A DNA stretch of 64,000 nt, from assembly GCA_018267385.1 (NCBI GenBank), contig JAFDYN010000023.1:1-64000 (forward strand), read 5' to 3'. Under the pieces are notes generated by a model. That model saw nothing but the letters and a program-made list of their open reading frames with translations. It searched no databases and had not been told where the DNA came from. Source of the stretch: Bacteroidota bacterium. GTDB lineage: Bacteria > Bacteroidota > Bacteroidia > Chitinophagales > LD1. Shown here piece by piece: positions 26,072-35,115 of this stretch (position 1 is its first letter; each line of letters starts with the position of its first letter). A program made the translations under genes and the position numbers.

Positions 26072-27619
26072 ATGATCCGGACTTTCCTTGCTGCTTTTTT
26101 GCTTTTGGCCGCTATCAGCCTGCATGCCCAGCAGCTCTACCCTGATAATATCTATGCTGATACCGCCTATGCACCTTTCTACTATGGTGTAGCATCGGGA
26201 GACCCGCTGCAAGACCGTGTGATCATCTGGACCAAAGTCTTTGTAGCTGATACGTCACGCAAAGTCCCACCGCTCAAGTGGCAGGTAGCTACTGACAGCG
26301 CATTCAAAGATATTGTGACCGGTGGGCTGGTGACACCATCAAAAGAGCATGACTATACTGTGAAAGTGGATGCAACAGGCCTGCTGGCTGGCTACGACTA
26401 CTACTACCGCTTTCAGACCATAGACCGCCATGTATCACAAACGGGCAAGTGCAAGACGCTGCCTGATGATAGTGTGAAGCATGTCAAGTTTGCCGTAGTA
26501 TCCTGCGCCAGTATTTGGTCAGGATACTTTAATGCCTACCGCCGTATAGCGGACCGGAGTGATATAGACTACCTCGTCCATCTGGGCGACTATGCCTATG
26601 ACTTTGCCGATGATGAGGAGCTGCGCCGCATGCCGGCTGCATTTCCCAAGGATGTCTCTACACTGGCCGAGTGGCGCGAGCGGCATACCTACTACCTGTT
26701 GGATCCTGACTTGCGCGCCGCACGTCAGAATAAAACCTGGATAGCTGAGTGGGACAATCACGATACGGACATTAATGACGGTGATGTGAAAGACGCGATC
26801 AAAGCTTTCTATGAGTACCTGCCCATACGCGTGCCGGATGAGTCGCATCCGGAGCGTATCTACCGGCAGTTCCGCTTTGGTCGGCTGGCAGATTTGGATA
26901 TGATAGACATGCACCTCTTTCGTGGCAAGGAGCAATATGCACCCGGCAAGGGCTCTGTCCTGGGCCTGCAGCAGGATGCATGGCTCAAGGACAAACTCGC
27001 TACCTCGCAGGCTACCTGGCACCTGATAGGCAATCAGGAAATGATGGGTAGCTGGCTCAGTGAGGGATTGCCAAAGGCATTTCACGCGCCGGGCAATGGC
27101 CACGTATTTGACCCCGGCAACTGGGATGGCTATCCTGAGGACCGCATGAGGCTCTATAATTTCATAGACAGCCATCATATCAAAAACGTGGTAGTACTGA
27201 CAGGCGATGCGCACATGACCTTTGTGATAGACCTGGCCAAAGAGCCGAAGAACAAACAGAGCTATAACCGGCATACAGGCGAGGGTGCAGTGGGAGTAGA
27301 GTTTCTCGGGCCGAGCATCACGCGTGGCAATATGAGCGACCGCAAAGTAGTACCCAAGGGCAGCATACCGCTCGTGCAAAGCATCAGCAATAGCATCAAC
27401 CCTCACCACCGCTGGGTCAACTTTGCGAAGCATGGCTACTTTACACTGGACGTGACCTATGACAGGTGCATAGCAGAGGTCTGGTACGCTCCGATCAAGG
27501 AGCGCTCTGACAAAGAGAAGTTTGGCAAGGGCTTTACGGTGCTCAATGGTGTGAGCCACTGGGAGCGCAAAAAGAATCCGAGCGTGAAAAAGTCTACCTA
27601 CCCGGAGGGTAACAAATAA
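26072..27619 (+). CDS. PhoD-like alkaline phosphatase/phosphodiesterase
   Basis: The start at 26072 (MIRTFLAAFLLLAAISLHAQ) gives a signal peptide and 515 residues; an in-frame upstream start would run through the divergent gene. An N-terminal Fn3-like domain (YYGVASGDPLQDRVIIWTKV) precedes the metallophosphatase domain with FAVVSCAS, YLVHLGDYAYDF, EWDNHDTD, LIGNQEMM and VLTGDAHM, the metal-binding motifs of PhoD (Ca2+/Fe3+). It should hydrolyse phosphomono- or diesters outside the cell and supply phosphate. No Pho-box-like sequence was recognised. Confidence 0.9.
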   Translation: MIRTFLAAFLLLAAISLHAQQLYPDNIYADTAYAPFYYGVASGDPLQDRVIIWTKVFVADTSRKVPPLKWQVATDSAFKDIVTGGLVTPSKEHDYTVKVDATGLLAGYDYYYRFQTIDRHVSQTGKCKTLPDDSVKHVKFAVVSCASIWSGYFNAYRRIADRSDIDYLVHLGDYAYDFADDEELRRMPAAFPKDVSTLAEWRERHTYYLLDPDLRAARQNKTWIAEWDNHDTDINDGDVKDAIKAFYEYLPIRVPDESHPERIYRQFRFGRLADLDMIDMHLFRGKEQYAPGKGSVLGLQQDAWLKDKLATSQATWHLIGNQEMMGSWLSEGLPKAFHAPGNGHVFDPGNWDGYPEDRMRLYNFIDSHHIKNVVVLTGDAHMTFVIDLAKEPKNKQSYNRHTGEGAVGVEFLGPSITRGNMSDRKVVPKGSIPLVQSISNSINPHHRWVNFAKHGYFTLDVTYDRCIAEVWYAPIKERSDKEKFGKGFTVLNGVSHWERKKNPSVKKSTYPEGNK

Positions 27620-27621
27620 GC

Positions 27622-29118
27622 TTATCTGGCTATGACCAGCTTGGCTGTCCTGCTCTGGCTGCTCTGCGTCACGTGTATGTAGTAGCAGCCCGCTGCCACA
27701 CCGCTGAGGTCATACTGCCTGCGGCGGTCTGTGATATTATCTTCAGCCAGTATGATACGCCCCATCGCATCAGTGATGTCTACACTGCGGCTGGTGCCAT
27801 CTGTCCATGTGATGGCAAAGGTGCCGTTACCCGGATTGGGATAGACCTGCATACCTGAGATGGCGGCTATATCTGCCACACCGCTCACTGCTATAGCTAC
27901 TGCGGCAGAGGTGCTGCGGCAGCCATTGCTGTCTATGGTGGCTACCTGGTAGAAGCCACTCGCTGTAGCCGGTGTCACCGGTCCCGTAGCGCCTGCTATG
28001 ACCGTACCATCATAGTACCACTGGTAAAACTGCGCTGTAGCCGCAGTAGACAGCGTATCGCCATTTTGTGTGATAGCAGCCTGCTGTGCGCTGGGGGCCG
28101 TCAATACATGTGGTGCAGTACCGGCAGAGCAGCCGTAGGCATCGGTCACGGTCACACTGTATGATCCCGCTGCCGCCAGCTGTACAGATGCGGTCGTAGC
28201 TCCTGTGGACCACAGGTAGCTGCTACCCGCGGGCTGCGCTGTGAGGGTAGTGGTGTCTCCTGTGCAGAGTACATCACTGCCGCTGATAGATACAGATGGG
28301 TTGGCCAGTACAGTCATAGTGATGGCTACGCTCGTATCGCGTCTTGGCGTGGCACAGGCAGCATTGCTGGTCAGTACGCACCAGATCACCTCGCCGTCAT
28401 GCAGCAGGGTGCCTATGTAGGTAGGAGTATTGCTCACATTGGCACCATTGCGTTTCCATTGGTATTGCGGGTTGCTGCCGCCATTTACAGACTGCGCATA
28501 GAAGGTCACCTGCGTATTCATGCATATCGTATCGCCGGCGTCTGAGCTGATGGTCACATCTGGCTGTACAGGGGTGAGGATCACCATGGTGTCATTGCCG
28601 GATACGGCAGTGCAGCCTGCGGCATTGGTCACAGTCACATTATACGGGCCAGCTACATGTGTGTAGATGATACGGGTAGTATCACCATTGCTCCAGAGGT
28701 AGGTATTGCCGGTGGGTGCCGTGAGCCGTACACTATCTCCGGGACAGCGACTCAGAGAGCCCTGCACGGTGATCGTGGCAGACGGTATAGCCGCTACTGT
28801 CAGCGCAGTGGTCGTATCTGCGCAGGTGCTCGTAGCTACCACTGCGTGATAGATACCTGCCTGCGTCGGCACATAAACACTATCGGTACCCGTACTGACC
28901 ACCGTAGTGTCATCGTACCAGGTGATCTGGACCAGAGAGTCGATGCCTGTGAGCAGCAGGGTGTCCGTACCTGCGCAGCTGGTACCGCTATGGGTCAGTG
29001 TGAGGTTAGGATTGCACTGGGCGGAGGCGCCCGATGCAATAGCCACACCGAGCAGCATCGTAGCCAGGAAACGTATGGTCACAGCCCGGAGGCCGGCAGG
29101 AGTAGAGAGGAGATTCAT
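27622..29118 (-). CDS. T9SS-exported Ig-repeat protein
   Basis: The 498-residue protein has a signal peptide (to about ASAQ, residue 33) and four or five Ig-like repeats of roughly 80 residues, each with C-x-G-D-T and TYLWSNGDT or SYLWSTGATT motifs (the cysteine-bearing gliding/adhesin repeat type). The C-terminal 80 residues (MQVYPNPGNGTFAITW...VDITDAMGRIILAE...AAGCYYIHVTQ) are a type A sorting domain for T9SS. Export to the cell surface is strongly suggested; ligand unknown. It converges on the phosphatase gene with 2 bp between stops. Confidence 0.85.
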   Translation of the reverse strand: MNLLSTPAGLRAVTIRFLATMLLGVAIASGASAQCNPNLTLTHSGTSCAGTDTLLLTGIDSLVQITWYDDTTVVSTGTDSVYVPTQAGIYHAVVATSTCADTTTALTVAAIPSATITVQGSLSRCPGDSVRLTAPTGNTYLWSNGDTTRIIYTHVAGPYNVTVTNAAGCTAVSGNDTMVILTPVQPDVTISSDAGDTICMNTQVTFYAQSVNGGSNPQYQWKRNGANVSNTPTYIGTLLHDGEVIWCVLTSNAACATPRRDTSVAITMTVLANPSVSISGSDVLCTGDTTTLTAQPAGSSYLWSTGATTASVQLAAAGSYSVTVTDAYGCSAGTAPHVLTAPSAQQAAITQNGDTLSTAATAQFYQWYYDGTVIAGATGPVTPATASGFYQVATIDSNGCRSTSAAVAIAVSGVADIAAISGMQVYPNPGNGTFAITWTDGTSRSVDITDAMGRIILAEDNITDRRRQYDLSGVAAGCYYIHVTQSSQSRTAKLVIAR

Positions 29119-29255
29119 TTATTACTTTACAGTTAAGGGAGCTTAAAAATCTATGGTGTGCTAAAATAGAATTTTTTGCAAGGCGCATAGACCGTATCTT
29201 TACCACAATAGTTAAAACATTTCGACACGATCCCTTTACGGGCAAAACCAATTTT

Positions 29256-30008
29256 ATGAAGAAACTATCAATGATCTTCTCTGCGCTCCTCATGAGCAGT
29301 GCTATGATGGCGCAAGGCACCTATCTGGAGTTTAAAATGAGCTCTGCCGAGGGCATGGGCGGCACGATGAAAACCTATACCCAGGATGGCAATGTACGGA
29401 CGGAGATGGATATGGTCATGCCTGCTATGCCTGGTGGTGCACTGAAGCGCACGGCGCTGATACTGAAAGGCGACCCCAGGACCTCCTACCTGCTCAATGA
29501 TGAGCGCAAGACCTACACGGTCAATACGATGGGTGATAAAGAACCCTCTATGGCAGACCACACGGACTATGAGGTCACAGTGGTAGGCCGGGAGAAAGTA
29601 AATGGCTATGATGCCATGCATGTGAAGGTAAAAGCGAAAGGCTCCCAACTGGAGGAAGACCTCTGGACCAGCTCCGGCGTGCTCAATTATGACAAGTACA
29701 AGGCCTCTTTGCCCAAGTACACTTCAGCTACTATGTACAAGGCGCTGGCTGCCAAAGGCGCTGATGGATTTCCGGTGCGGATAGTGGCAGGCGAGCACGG
29801 GCATAATATCCAGATGGACCTGGTCAAAGCAGAGGTACGCAGCAATCCCGCAGCGCTCTTCAGCCTGACGGGCTATACCAAGACAGAGGGCGGCTACGCC
29901 GGCGCCATGCACGATGGCGCTCAGAATGCCGTCAATGCCATACAGAATATGACACCTGAGCAGCGCCAGCAGTGGATAGATAGTATCCGCAGGGCGCATG
30001 GCCGCTGA
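29256..30008 (+). CDS. DUF4412-type exported protein
   Basis: The 250-residue protein has a signal peptide (MKKLSMIFSALLMSSAMMAQ). The body fits the DUF4412 pattern: YLEFKMSS, a glycine/methionine segment, VRTEMDMV, TSYLLNDERKTYTV, and VVGREKVNGYDAMHVKV. This LolA/outer-membrane-lipoprotein-sorting-like beta fold is periplasmic; its ligand is unknown. The C-terminus (MTPEQRQQWIDSIRRAHGR) is a short amphipathic helix. A terminator follows directly. Confidence 0.8.
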   Translation: MKKLSMIFSALLMSSAMMAQGTYLEFKMSSAEGMGGTMKTYTQDGNVRTEMDMVMPAMPGGALKRTALILKGDPRTSYLLNDERKTYTVNTMGDKEPSMADHTDYEVTVVGREKVNGYDAMHVKVKAKGSQLEEDLWTSSGVLNYDKYKASLPKYTSATMYKALAAKGADGFPVRIVAGEHGHNIQMDLVKAEVRSNPAALFSLTGYTKTEGGYAGAMHDGAQNAVNAIQNMTPEQRQQWIDSIRRAHGR

Positions 30009-30018
30009 TATACAGAAA

Positions 30019-30050
30019 AAAGGTCCTCGCTTTCGCTAAAGGACCTTTTA
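30019..30050 (+). terminator. Bidirectional terminator after DUF4412 gene
   Basis: AAAGGTCCT (30019-30027) and AGGACCTTT (30040-30048) form a 9-bp stem with a T-rich tail; the A-run before it would serve the XRE gene on the other strand. Confidence 0.8.
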
Positions 30051-30119
30051 AATACAAAACCTCAAACCCTGTCTTTGGCAGTGTCTGCCATATCTTTATA
30101 GCGGCTCAGGCCGCTTTTA

Positions 30120-30521
30120 TTATCTTTGTGCGTAGACTGGCTGGCCGTAGTCGCGTGCTGCTATGCCTGATGGGGCAGCAGTTTTCTCACCGGTACGGGC
30201 AGGGGTATTTGTCTTGATCACATAGTTGAAGAACTCTACTTTCTGCTCCAGGCGCTCGTGCTCAGTGACCAGTGTGCCAAAGGTCTTGGTACCATAGCGT
30301 GCTACGGTCTCATCTGTCACCGGTACATCCAGTGCGAGCAGGAAGCTCAGCTCTACCTTGGTCACCTCGCAGAATCGGAGAAGCGTATCCACGCGCGGGC
30401 TGCCATTGCCCTGCTCCAGAAAGCTGTACGCCTGCTGTGTGATCTTCATTGACTCGGCTACTGCAGCTTGCTTCGAGCCTCTTACTTCCCTTACTTTTCT
30501 CATGCGTGATGCGATAGACAT
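30120..30521 (-). CDS. XRE-family transcriptional regulator (paralog A)
   Basis: Starting at ATG 30521 gives 133 residues: a helix-turn-helix (SKQAAVAESMKITQQAYSFLEQG) within residues 8-65, then a C-terminal region VPVTDETVARYGTKTFGTLV...LEQKVEFFNYVIK probably used for dimerisation. An in-frame ATG at 30578 would add 19 residues through the upstream inverted repeat. It is clearly paralogous to the regulator at 34747 (shared KQAAVA.SM.ITQQA.SFLEQGNGSPR.DTL.RFCEV). Both genes have similar upstream DNA (GCTAA, then TGCC...GGCACG), a candidate shared operator. Confidence 0.85.
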   Translation of the reverse strand: MSIASRMRKVREVRGSKQAAVAESMKITQQAYSFLEQGNGSPRVDTLLRFCEVTKVELSFLLALDVPVTDETVARYGTKTFGTLVTEHERLEQKVEFFNYVIKTNTPARTGEKTAAPSGIAARDYGQPVYAQR

Positions 30522-30567
30522 AACTGTACGTTTTAATTGCTTGTTATTGTTATTTGATGGACTGAGG

Positions 30568-30591
30568 GCTAAACACATGCCTTTTTGGCAC
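30568..30591. promoter_or_regulatory. Candidate operator of XRE paralog A
   Basis: GCTAA followed by the inverted repeat TGCC-N5-GGCA, about 57 bp upstream of the regulator start. The same arrangement, GCTAA and GTGCC-N7-GGCACG, occurs upstream of the paralog at 35167-35192. Confidence 0.45.
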
Positions 30592-30789
30592 GCAACGGCG
30601 CGGAATTGAGTTAAAATATTGATAGTCAGTATATACTAATTTTTATTACATAAAAGTATATGTTGTGCTTTACAATGAAACCATGCCATTTTGGAAGTGT
30701 GTATTTCCATTATGTAAATTTTGCAGGTACGGTTTTTGACCATTGCGTAGTAGTAAAAAATATTCCCCAACATATTGATCCCCCATCAG

Positions 30790-31383
30790 ATGAGAAAATA
30801 CTACTACTCCATCGCCCTCCTGACCATCAGCGCCGTTATTACCGTTACCTTTGCTGCCTGCCATAATAAAGCAGACGGGGACAAAAAGGATATAGAGCAT
30901 GTAGATACATCTGCCGTACTACCTATAGATCATGCCACCCCGCTGCCGGACACCAGTCACGTGGGTGGTAAAACAGATACTGCAAAAACAAGTGCCATGA
31001 CAGACACAGCCAATAAAAAGCCCCTCGTACTGGTGATAGACAATCTCGAGTCACCATCAGCGCCGGTAGAGATATCCATCTACTCGCCGCGGGATAAGTT
31101 TCCCACTGCCGACGGCCAGATGAAGAAGTACCGCTTCAACCCATCAGGCAAGCAACTAAAGGTAGAGCTCACCGACCTGGACTACGGCCAGTATGCCGTG
31201 GCTACCTATCAGGACCTCGATGCAGACGGCCAGATAGGCAAGAATATGATAGGCATACCTACTGACCCTTATGGCTTCTCCAATAACTATAAGCCAAAGA
31301 TCAAGGCACCGGCTTTCAAGGATTGTGAGTTTGCCTACAATGACCAATCGGCACCGGTCAGTATCACCATGATCCGGAAGTGA
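30790..31383 (+). CDS. Lipoprotein with DUF2141 domain
   Basis: The start at 30790 (MRKYYYSIALLTISAVITV) gives a lipoprotein signal with lipobox FAAC near residue 23 and 197 residues. An Asp/Thr/Lys-rich linker runs to about residue 75. The rest fits DUF2141: PLVLVIDNLESPSAPVEISIYS, then YRFNPSG, LTDLDYGQYAVATYQDLDADGQIGKN and GIPTDPYGFSNN. This beta-sandwich family is common in Bacteroidota envelopes with unknown role. The DLDADGQIGKN segment resembles a calcium-binding loop. Confidence 0.82.
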   Translation: MRKYYYSIALLTISAVITVTFAACHNKADGDKKDIEHVDTSAVLPIDHATPLPDTSHVGGKTDTAKTSAMTDTANKKPLVLVIDNLESPSAPVEISIYSPRDKFPTADGQMKKYRFNPSGKQLKVELTDLDYGQYAVATYQDLDADGQIGKNMIGIPTDPYGFSNNYKPKIKAPAFKDCEFAYNDQSAPVSITMIRK

Positions 31384-31457
31384 TATGGACAAAGCGTGAT
31401 ACCGGCATACGAGGAGCGCAGAGATTGATTAGTTTAGCCGCTGTCAAAATGCTAAAC

Positions 31458-32336
31458 ATGAAATACCTGCTCTTCATCACACTGGCCGCGCTCGGCCTGC
31501 AGCCATTATCCGCACAGACCGCTGCTGGCAGCACCAGTACTAACAAACCTGCCATACAACTCAAAGAAGTGGACTATGCAGACGGTACGATGCCGTGCCA
31601 GGGCTACATAGCCTATGATCCTGCCATAAAGACACCACGCCCGGCCATCCTCATACTGCCGGAGTGGTGGGGCGTAAATGAATACCCACGCCAGCGTGCC
31701 GTGATGCTGGCCAAGCTCGGATACGTAGCGATGGTGGTAGATCTCTATGGCCGTGGCAAAGTGGTCAATACACCCGGAGATGCCACAGAGGCATCGGGAA
31801 ACTTCTATAAAGATCCGTCCATAGCCAGGTCACGTGTCAATGCAGCACTGGCCCGGCTCAAGACCTTTCCCGGTGTGGACCCAAAGAATATCGGCCTGAT
31901 AGGCTATTGCTTTGGCGGTGCTATGGCGCTGGACCTGGCCAGAATGGGAGAGGACTTTCGCGGTACGGTCAGCTTTCACGCAGGACTGACCGGTGTGGAC
32001 GCTATCAAGGGCAAAGTCAAAAGTAAGATACTCGTCTGCCAGGGCGGCAGCGACAAGTTTGTAACGGCTGCAGAGATCAAAGCATTCCGCAAAAATCTGG
32101 ATACCACCGGTGTCAGCTATATTTTCAAGACTTATGATGATGCGCAGCACGCCTTTACCAATCCTGCTGCTACTGAGACGGGCAAGAAGTTTAACCTGCC
32201 TATAGCCTACAATGAGAAGGCGGATAAAGAATCCTGGGAGGAAATGAAAAAGTTCTTCGCGGATGTTTTCGCAGAGAGGAAACCGGGCAAGGAGAAAGCT
32301 GGTGGCAGCAAGGACCCTAAGGCCACCGGTAAATAA
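31458..32336 (+). CDS. Secreted dienelactone hydrolase-like alpha/beta hydrolase
   Basis: The start is placed at 31458 (MKYLLFITLAALGLQPLSAQ), giving a signal peptide and 292 residues; an ATG nine bases upstream is possible. The hydrolase has the nucleophile elbow GYCFGG (Cys as in dienelactone hydrolases), the acid in GGSDKFV and the base His in DDAQHAFTNP. ILPEWWGVNEYPRQRA is the usual oxyanion region of this family. Substrate is unknown. The C-terminus ends in a Lys/Gly-rich tail. A strong bidirectional terminator follows. Confidence 0.88.
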   Translation: MKYLLFITLAALGLQPLSAQTAAGSTSTNKPAIQLKEVDYADGTMPCQGYIAYDPAIKTPRPAILILPEWWGVNEYPRQRAVMLAKLGYVAMVVDLYGRGKVVNTPGDATEASGNFYKDPSIARSRVNAALARLKTFPGVDPKNIGLIGYCFGGAMALDLARMGEDFRGTVSFHAGLTGVDAIKGKVKSKILVCQGGSDKFVTAAEIKAFRKNLDTTGVSYIFKTYDDAQHAFTNPAATETGKKFNLPIAYNEKADKESWEEMKKFFADVFAERKPGKEKAGGSKDPKATGK

Positions 32337-32356
32337 ACCAAAGCTATCACGCAAAA

Positions 32357-32392
32357 GAAAAGCCATTCTCATCCGAATGGCTTTTCTTTTTT
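32357..32392. terminator. Bidirectional terminator between DLH and tspO genes
   Basis: GAAAAGCCATTC (32357-32368) and GAATGGCTTTTC (32375-32386) make a perfect 12-bp stem with a 6-nt loop, flanked by A-run and T-run, so it can serve both convergent genes. Confidence 0.9.
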
Positions 32393-32407
32393 ATGGGTAT
32401 TCAGTAC

Positions 32408-32923
32408 TTAATTCATATACCAGACACTGCCATTCAGCAGGGAGGCAAAGGATACCCACGCGATGTACGGCAGGAAGCAATAGACCGCTACGCGATGGAC
32501 AGGCCATGCCGCTATGCAGAAGGCGATCATAGACAGCAGCAGCAGCAGAATCTCGCCCAGAGAGATGCCCAGCAGGTGAAACTGGAAAAACAGGAAGCTC
32601 CAGATCGTATTGAGCAGTAGCTGTACAGCAAAAATGGAGATGGCACGGGTGCGCTGCTGCGATGGTACGGCCCTTATCAGCAGGTACAGAGAGACGGCCA
32701 TGAGCGTATACAGCAGGGTCCACACCGGTCCGAAGAGCCAGTTTGGCGGCTGGAAAGATGGTTTATTCAGAGAGGCATACCAGGTAGGTATATTGGGTAT
32801 GGTGGCTATGGTGCCCAGTGCTCCTGCCGCCTGGCAGAGTATCAGGCAGCCTATGAAGATGCCTGCATTCCTAAGCCACGGCCTGGTCTCGTGTGTGGTA
32901 TTGTATGATGACATGGTACTCAT
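32408..32923 (-). CDS. tspO: TspO/MBR family membrane protein
   Basis: The 171-residue protein has five hydrophobic helices. Family residues are visible: IPTWYASLNKPSFQPPNWLFGPVWTLLYTLM, containing the conserved W, KP, PP and GPVWT, then LNTIWSFLFF and the final loop before WVSFASLLN. TspO proteins bind porphyrins or sterol-like ligands and take part in tetrapyrrole or stress responses. Starts at 32923 or 32914 (second ATG). It may share a transcript with nothing else; 56 bp separate it from the next minus-strand gene. Confidence 0.93.
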   Translation of the reverse strand: MSTMSSYNTTHETRPWLRNAGIFIGCLILCQAAGALGTIATIPNIPTWYASLNKPSFQPPNWLFGPVWTLLYTLMAVSLYLLIRAVPSQQRTRAISIFAVQLLLNTIWSFLFFQFHLLGISLGEILLLLLSMIAFCIAAWPVHRVAVYCFLPYIAWVSFASLLNGSVWYMN

Positions 32924-32979
32924 AATAATTGATTTTGACAGATACTATATCAACTACTATGCCTCAGGTTTTGTTCGCC

Positions 32980-33411
32980 TCAGCGCGACTGCCCTCTGTG
33001 GATCTTGCGGGCATATTTGCCCCAAAGTACGGCTCCCGGTATGGTGAGGCCGAGGCTGGCGGGTATCATCAGCACGCCTATCACGCCCCCCAGCGTGGTG
33101 TATTGTGTGGACTGTCCATACTGATTGTACCCGTTCTGCTTGGGTGCCGTGGCATATAGGGTGATGCCGGTGGCCAGCATACCGATACCGGCCACGGTCA
33201 GGCCTATGCCTATGTTTTTCTTGCGGACAAATTTATCAGGGACATTGTACCTCGTACTGTGACCATTGAAGGAGGTGATCGCGCCATCCTCCTTGTCACT
33301 GCGGATCACCGAGTGTGGCCTGCCCTGCGTGCTATAGGGTACTGTATCCTGCGCGTGTAGTGACAGACAGGCTGCCAGGCTGAGAAAGATAAAAAGGAAA
33401 AATGCTCTCAT
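32980..33411 (-). CDS. Small exported membrane protein of unknown function
   Basis: The 143-residue protein has a signal peptide (MRAFFLFIFLSLAACLSLHAQ), a polar segment with SVIRSDKEDGAITSFNGHST, then two hydrophobic helices (about 68-88 and 105-130) separated by the Gln/Asn/Tyr-rich stretch KQNGYNQYGQSTQY. It ends in a basic tail. A promoter box lies 11 bp upstream (33423-33430). It looks like an inner-membrane protein with a short periplasmic domain; no family is recognised. Confidence 0.7.
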   Translation of the reverse strand: MRAFFLFIFLSLAACLSLHAQDTVPYSTQGRPHSVIRSDKEDGAITSFNGHSTRYNVPDKFVRKKNIGIGLTVAGIGMLATGITLYATAPKQNGYNQYGQSTQYTTLGGVIGVLMIPASLGLTIPGAVLWGKYARKIHRGQSR

Positions 33412-33422
33412 GATGGTACATA

Positions 33423-33430
33423 CAAATATA
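33423..33430 (-). promoter_or_regulatory. -7 element of the 32980-33411 gene
   Basis: On the minus strand this reads TATATTTG, a perfect TAnnTTTG, 12 bp before the start codon; the transcript leader would be a few nucleotides. Confidence 0.5.
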
Positions 33431-33444
33431 CCTATTCCATGAGG

Positions 33445-34710
33445 CTATACAATGGCGGCATCGGTTTTGGGCAGGCTGAAGTAGAATACCGCGCCTTCGT
33501 CCACTTTACCGTTTGCCCAGACTTTGCCATTATGCTTGGATATGATGCGGTTTACGATGGCCAGGCCTACACCTGTCCCTTCAAATTCGCTCCTGTTGTG
33601 CAGTCGCACAAACACGCCAAAGAGCTTGGCTGCAAATTTCATGTCAAAGCCCGCGCCGTTGTCTTTGACATAGTATACGATGCTGGTATCTGTCTCATAG
33701 CATCCTATCTCTATCTGCGGGTTGTCTTTCTTGCGGGAGTATTTTACAGCATTGGAGAGGAGGTTGGCCCATACATGCTTGATCAGGGAGGAGTCACAGA
33801 CTGCAGGCCGCAGCGGGTGTATCTCTATCTGTGTGGCCAGGGCCGGGTCTTCTGCCGTCGTCTGGTTGACTGCGAGGCGGGCTACATAGTCCATATCTAC
33901 CTCCATGAGATTGACTGCCTCCTTGTCCAGGCGGGATAGGTTCAGCAGGTCATCTATCAGGCAGCTCATATAGCGCGTGCTCTCCAGTATAGCATCTATG
34001 AACTCGCGTGAGTCATGGTCATGCTCTTTGGCGGTAGATAGCAGGCGGGTGTAGCCATTGATGATGCGAAGCGGGGCACGCAGGTCATGAGATACGGAGT
34101 AGGAGAAGGCCTCCAGCTCCTTATTGCTACGCTCCAGCTGAGCAGTGCGTTCTTTTATCTTTTGCTCCAGAGATTCATTGAGTTTGTGCAGCTCCATTTC
34201 TACTGCCTTCTTATCACGGTCATCACGTGCTACGCAGTAGATCAGCTGGTCCTCCTCGCTCCAGCGGCCGGACCATGCCAGGCTCACTATACTGCCATCT
34301 TTGGCTATGTAGCGGTTTTCAAAGTTGCGGCAGTTCAGTCCGTGCATGGCGGCACGCCTGATAGAGACAGTGCTGCTGATATCCTCCGGGACTACAAACT
34401 CGGTAGCATACCGCCCCTCCATCTCTTCCGGCTTGTAGCCCAGCATGCGCTGGCAGGCGGGGCTCACACTGATGAACCTGCCATCTGCATCTATAGCACA
34501 GAGCATATCCATAGAGTGGGCAAAGAAGCGCTGCTCCAGGCTGCGTGGCCTGTCTGCGAGCGTATCCACAGTGCGGACAGGATCGGGGCCTATCCACCGC
34601 AGGCGCACACGCTGGTCTGAGGCAGGATAAGTCTGTATATGGAGCTGGCCGGTATCCTGGCCTGCTGCAGCCTCCCTGAGCGGGGGCACCGGTACGGTAG
34701 CATTCTTCAT
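33445..34710 (-). CDS. PAS-domain sensor histidine kinase
   Basis: The 421-residue cytoplasmic kinase has no membrane segment. Residues 57-170 form a PAS domain (FAHSMDMLCAIDADGRFISVSPACQRMLGYKPEEMEG), followed by a coiled coil, a HisKA domain with the phospho-acceptor His in SYSVSHDLRAPLRI (H208), and an ATPase domain with WANLLSNAVKYS (N box), DNGAGFD (G1) and GTGVGLAI (G2). This is the phytochrome-like class (HWE-free). No response regulator gene is adjacent, so the partner is unknown. It follows XRE paralog B by 36 bp and is probably in one operon with it. Confidence 0.92.
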   Translation of the reverse strand: MKNATVPVPPLREAAAGQDTGQLHIQTYPASDQRVRLRWIGPDPVRTVDTLADRPRSLEQRFFAHSMDMLCAIDADGRFISVSPACQRMLGYKPEEMEGRYATEFVVPEDISSTVSIRRAAMHGLNCRNFENRYIAKDGSIVSLAWSGRWSEEDQLIYCVARDDRDKKAVEMELHKLNESLEQKIKERTAQLERSNKELEAFSYSVSHDLRAPLRIINGYTRLLSTAKEHDHDSREFIDAILESTRYMSCLIDDLLNLSRLDKEAVNLMEVDMDYVARLAVNQTTAEDPALATQIEIHPLRPAVCDSSLIKHVWANLLSNAVKYSRKKDNPQIEIGCYETDTSIVYYVKDNGAGFDMKFAAKLFGVFVRLHNRSEFEGTGVGLAIVNRIISKHNGKVWANGKVDEGAVFYFSLPKTDAAIV

Positions 34711-34746
34711 AAACTATCAAGGGGTTTTGGTTTCTGGGGAAAGATA

Positions 34747-35115
34747 TCAGGCGGCCGGGCTCAGGTGGCTGAATGCTGACAGGCGCTCAGGGTGTGCGGC
34801 CAGCAGCTGGTCCAGAAACTGCGCTCCCTGCTCCAGCTTCTGATGCTCAGTGATAAACTCTGAGTAGGGGCGGGTACCATATTTGCGCAGGGTCTCCTCA
34901 GTGATAGGCACATCAGTAGAGAGCAGGTAGTGCAGCTGTACATTCATCACCTCACAGAACCGCATGAGCGTATCTATACGCGGGCTGCCATTGCCCTGCT
35001 CCAGAAAGCTGAAGGCCTGCTGTGTGATATTCATAGAGGCGGCTACGGCGGCTTGCTTCCAGCCCATCAGTTCCCTCAGTTTCCTCATTCTCGGTGCTAC
35101 ATTTACTGTGATCAT
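34747..35115 (-). CDS. XRE-family transcriptional regulator (paralog B)
   Basis: The start at 35115 (MITVNVAPRMRKLREL) gives 122 residues; an in-frame ATG at 35229 would add 38 unrelated residues across the operator region. The HTH (WKQAAVAASMNITQQAFSFLEQG) and the C-terminal dimer region (TDVPITEETLRKYGTRPY...HQKLEQGAQFLDQLL) closely match the regulator at 30120. It sits directly upstream of the PAS kinase gene with 36 bp between them, which suggests linked control. The inverted repeat at 35176-35192 is a candidate binding site. Confidence 0.85.
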   Translation of the reverse strand: MITVNVAPRMRKLRELMGWKQAAVAASMNITQQAFSFLEQGNGSPRIDTLMRFCEVMNVQLHYLLSTDVPITEETLRKYGTRPYSEFITEHQKLEQGAQFLDQLLAAHPERLSAFSHLSPAA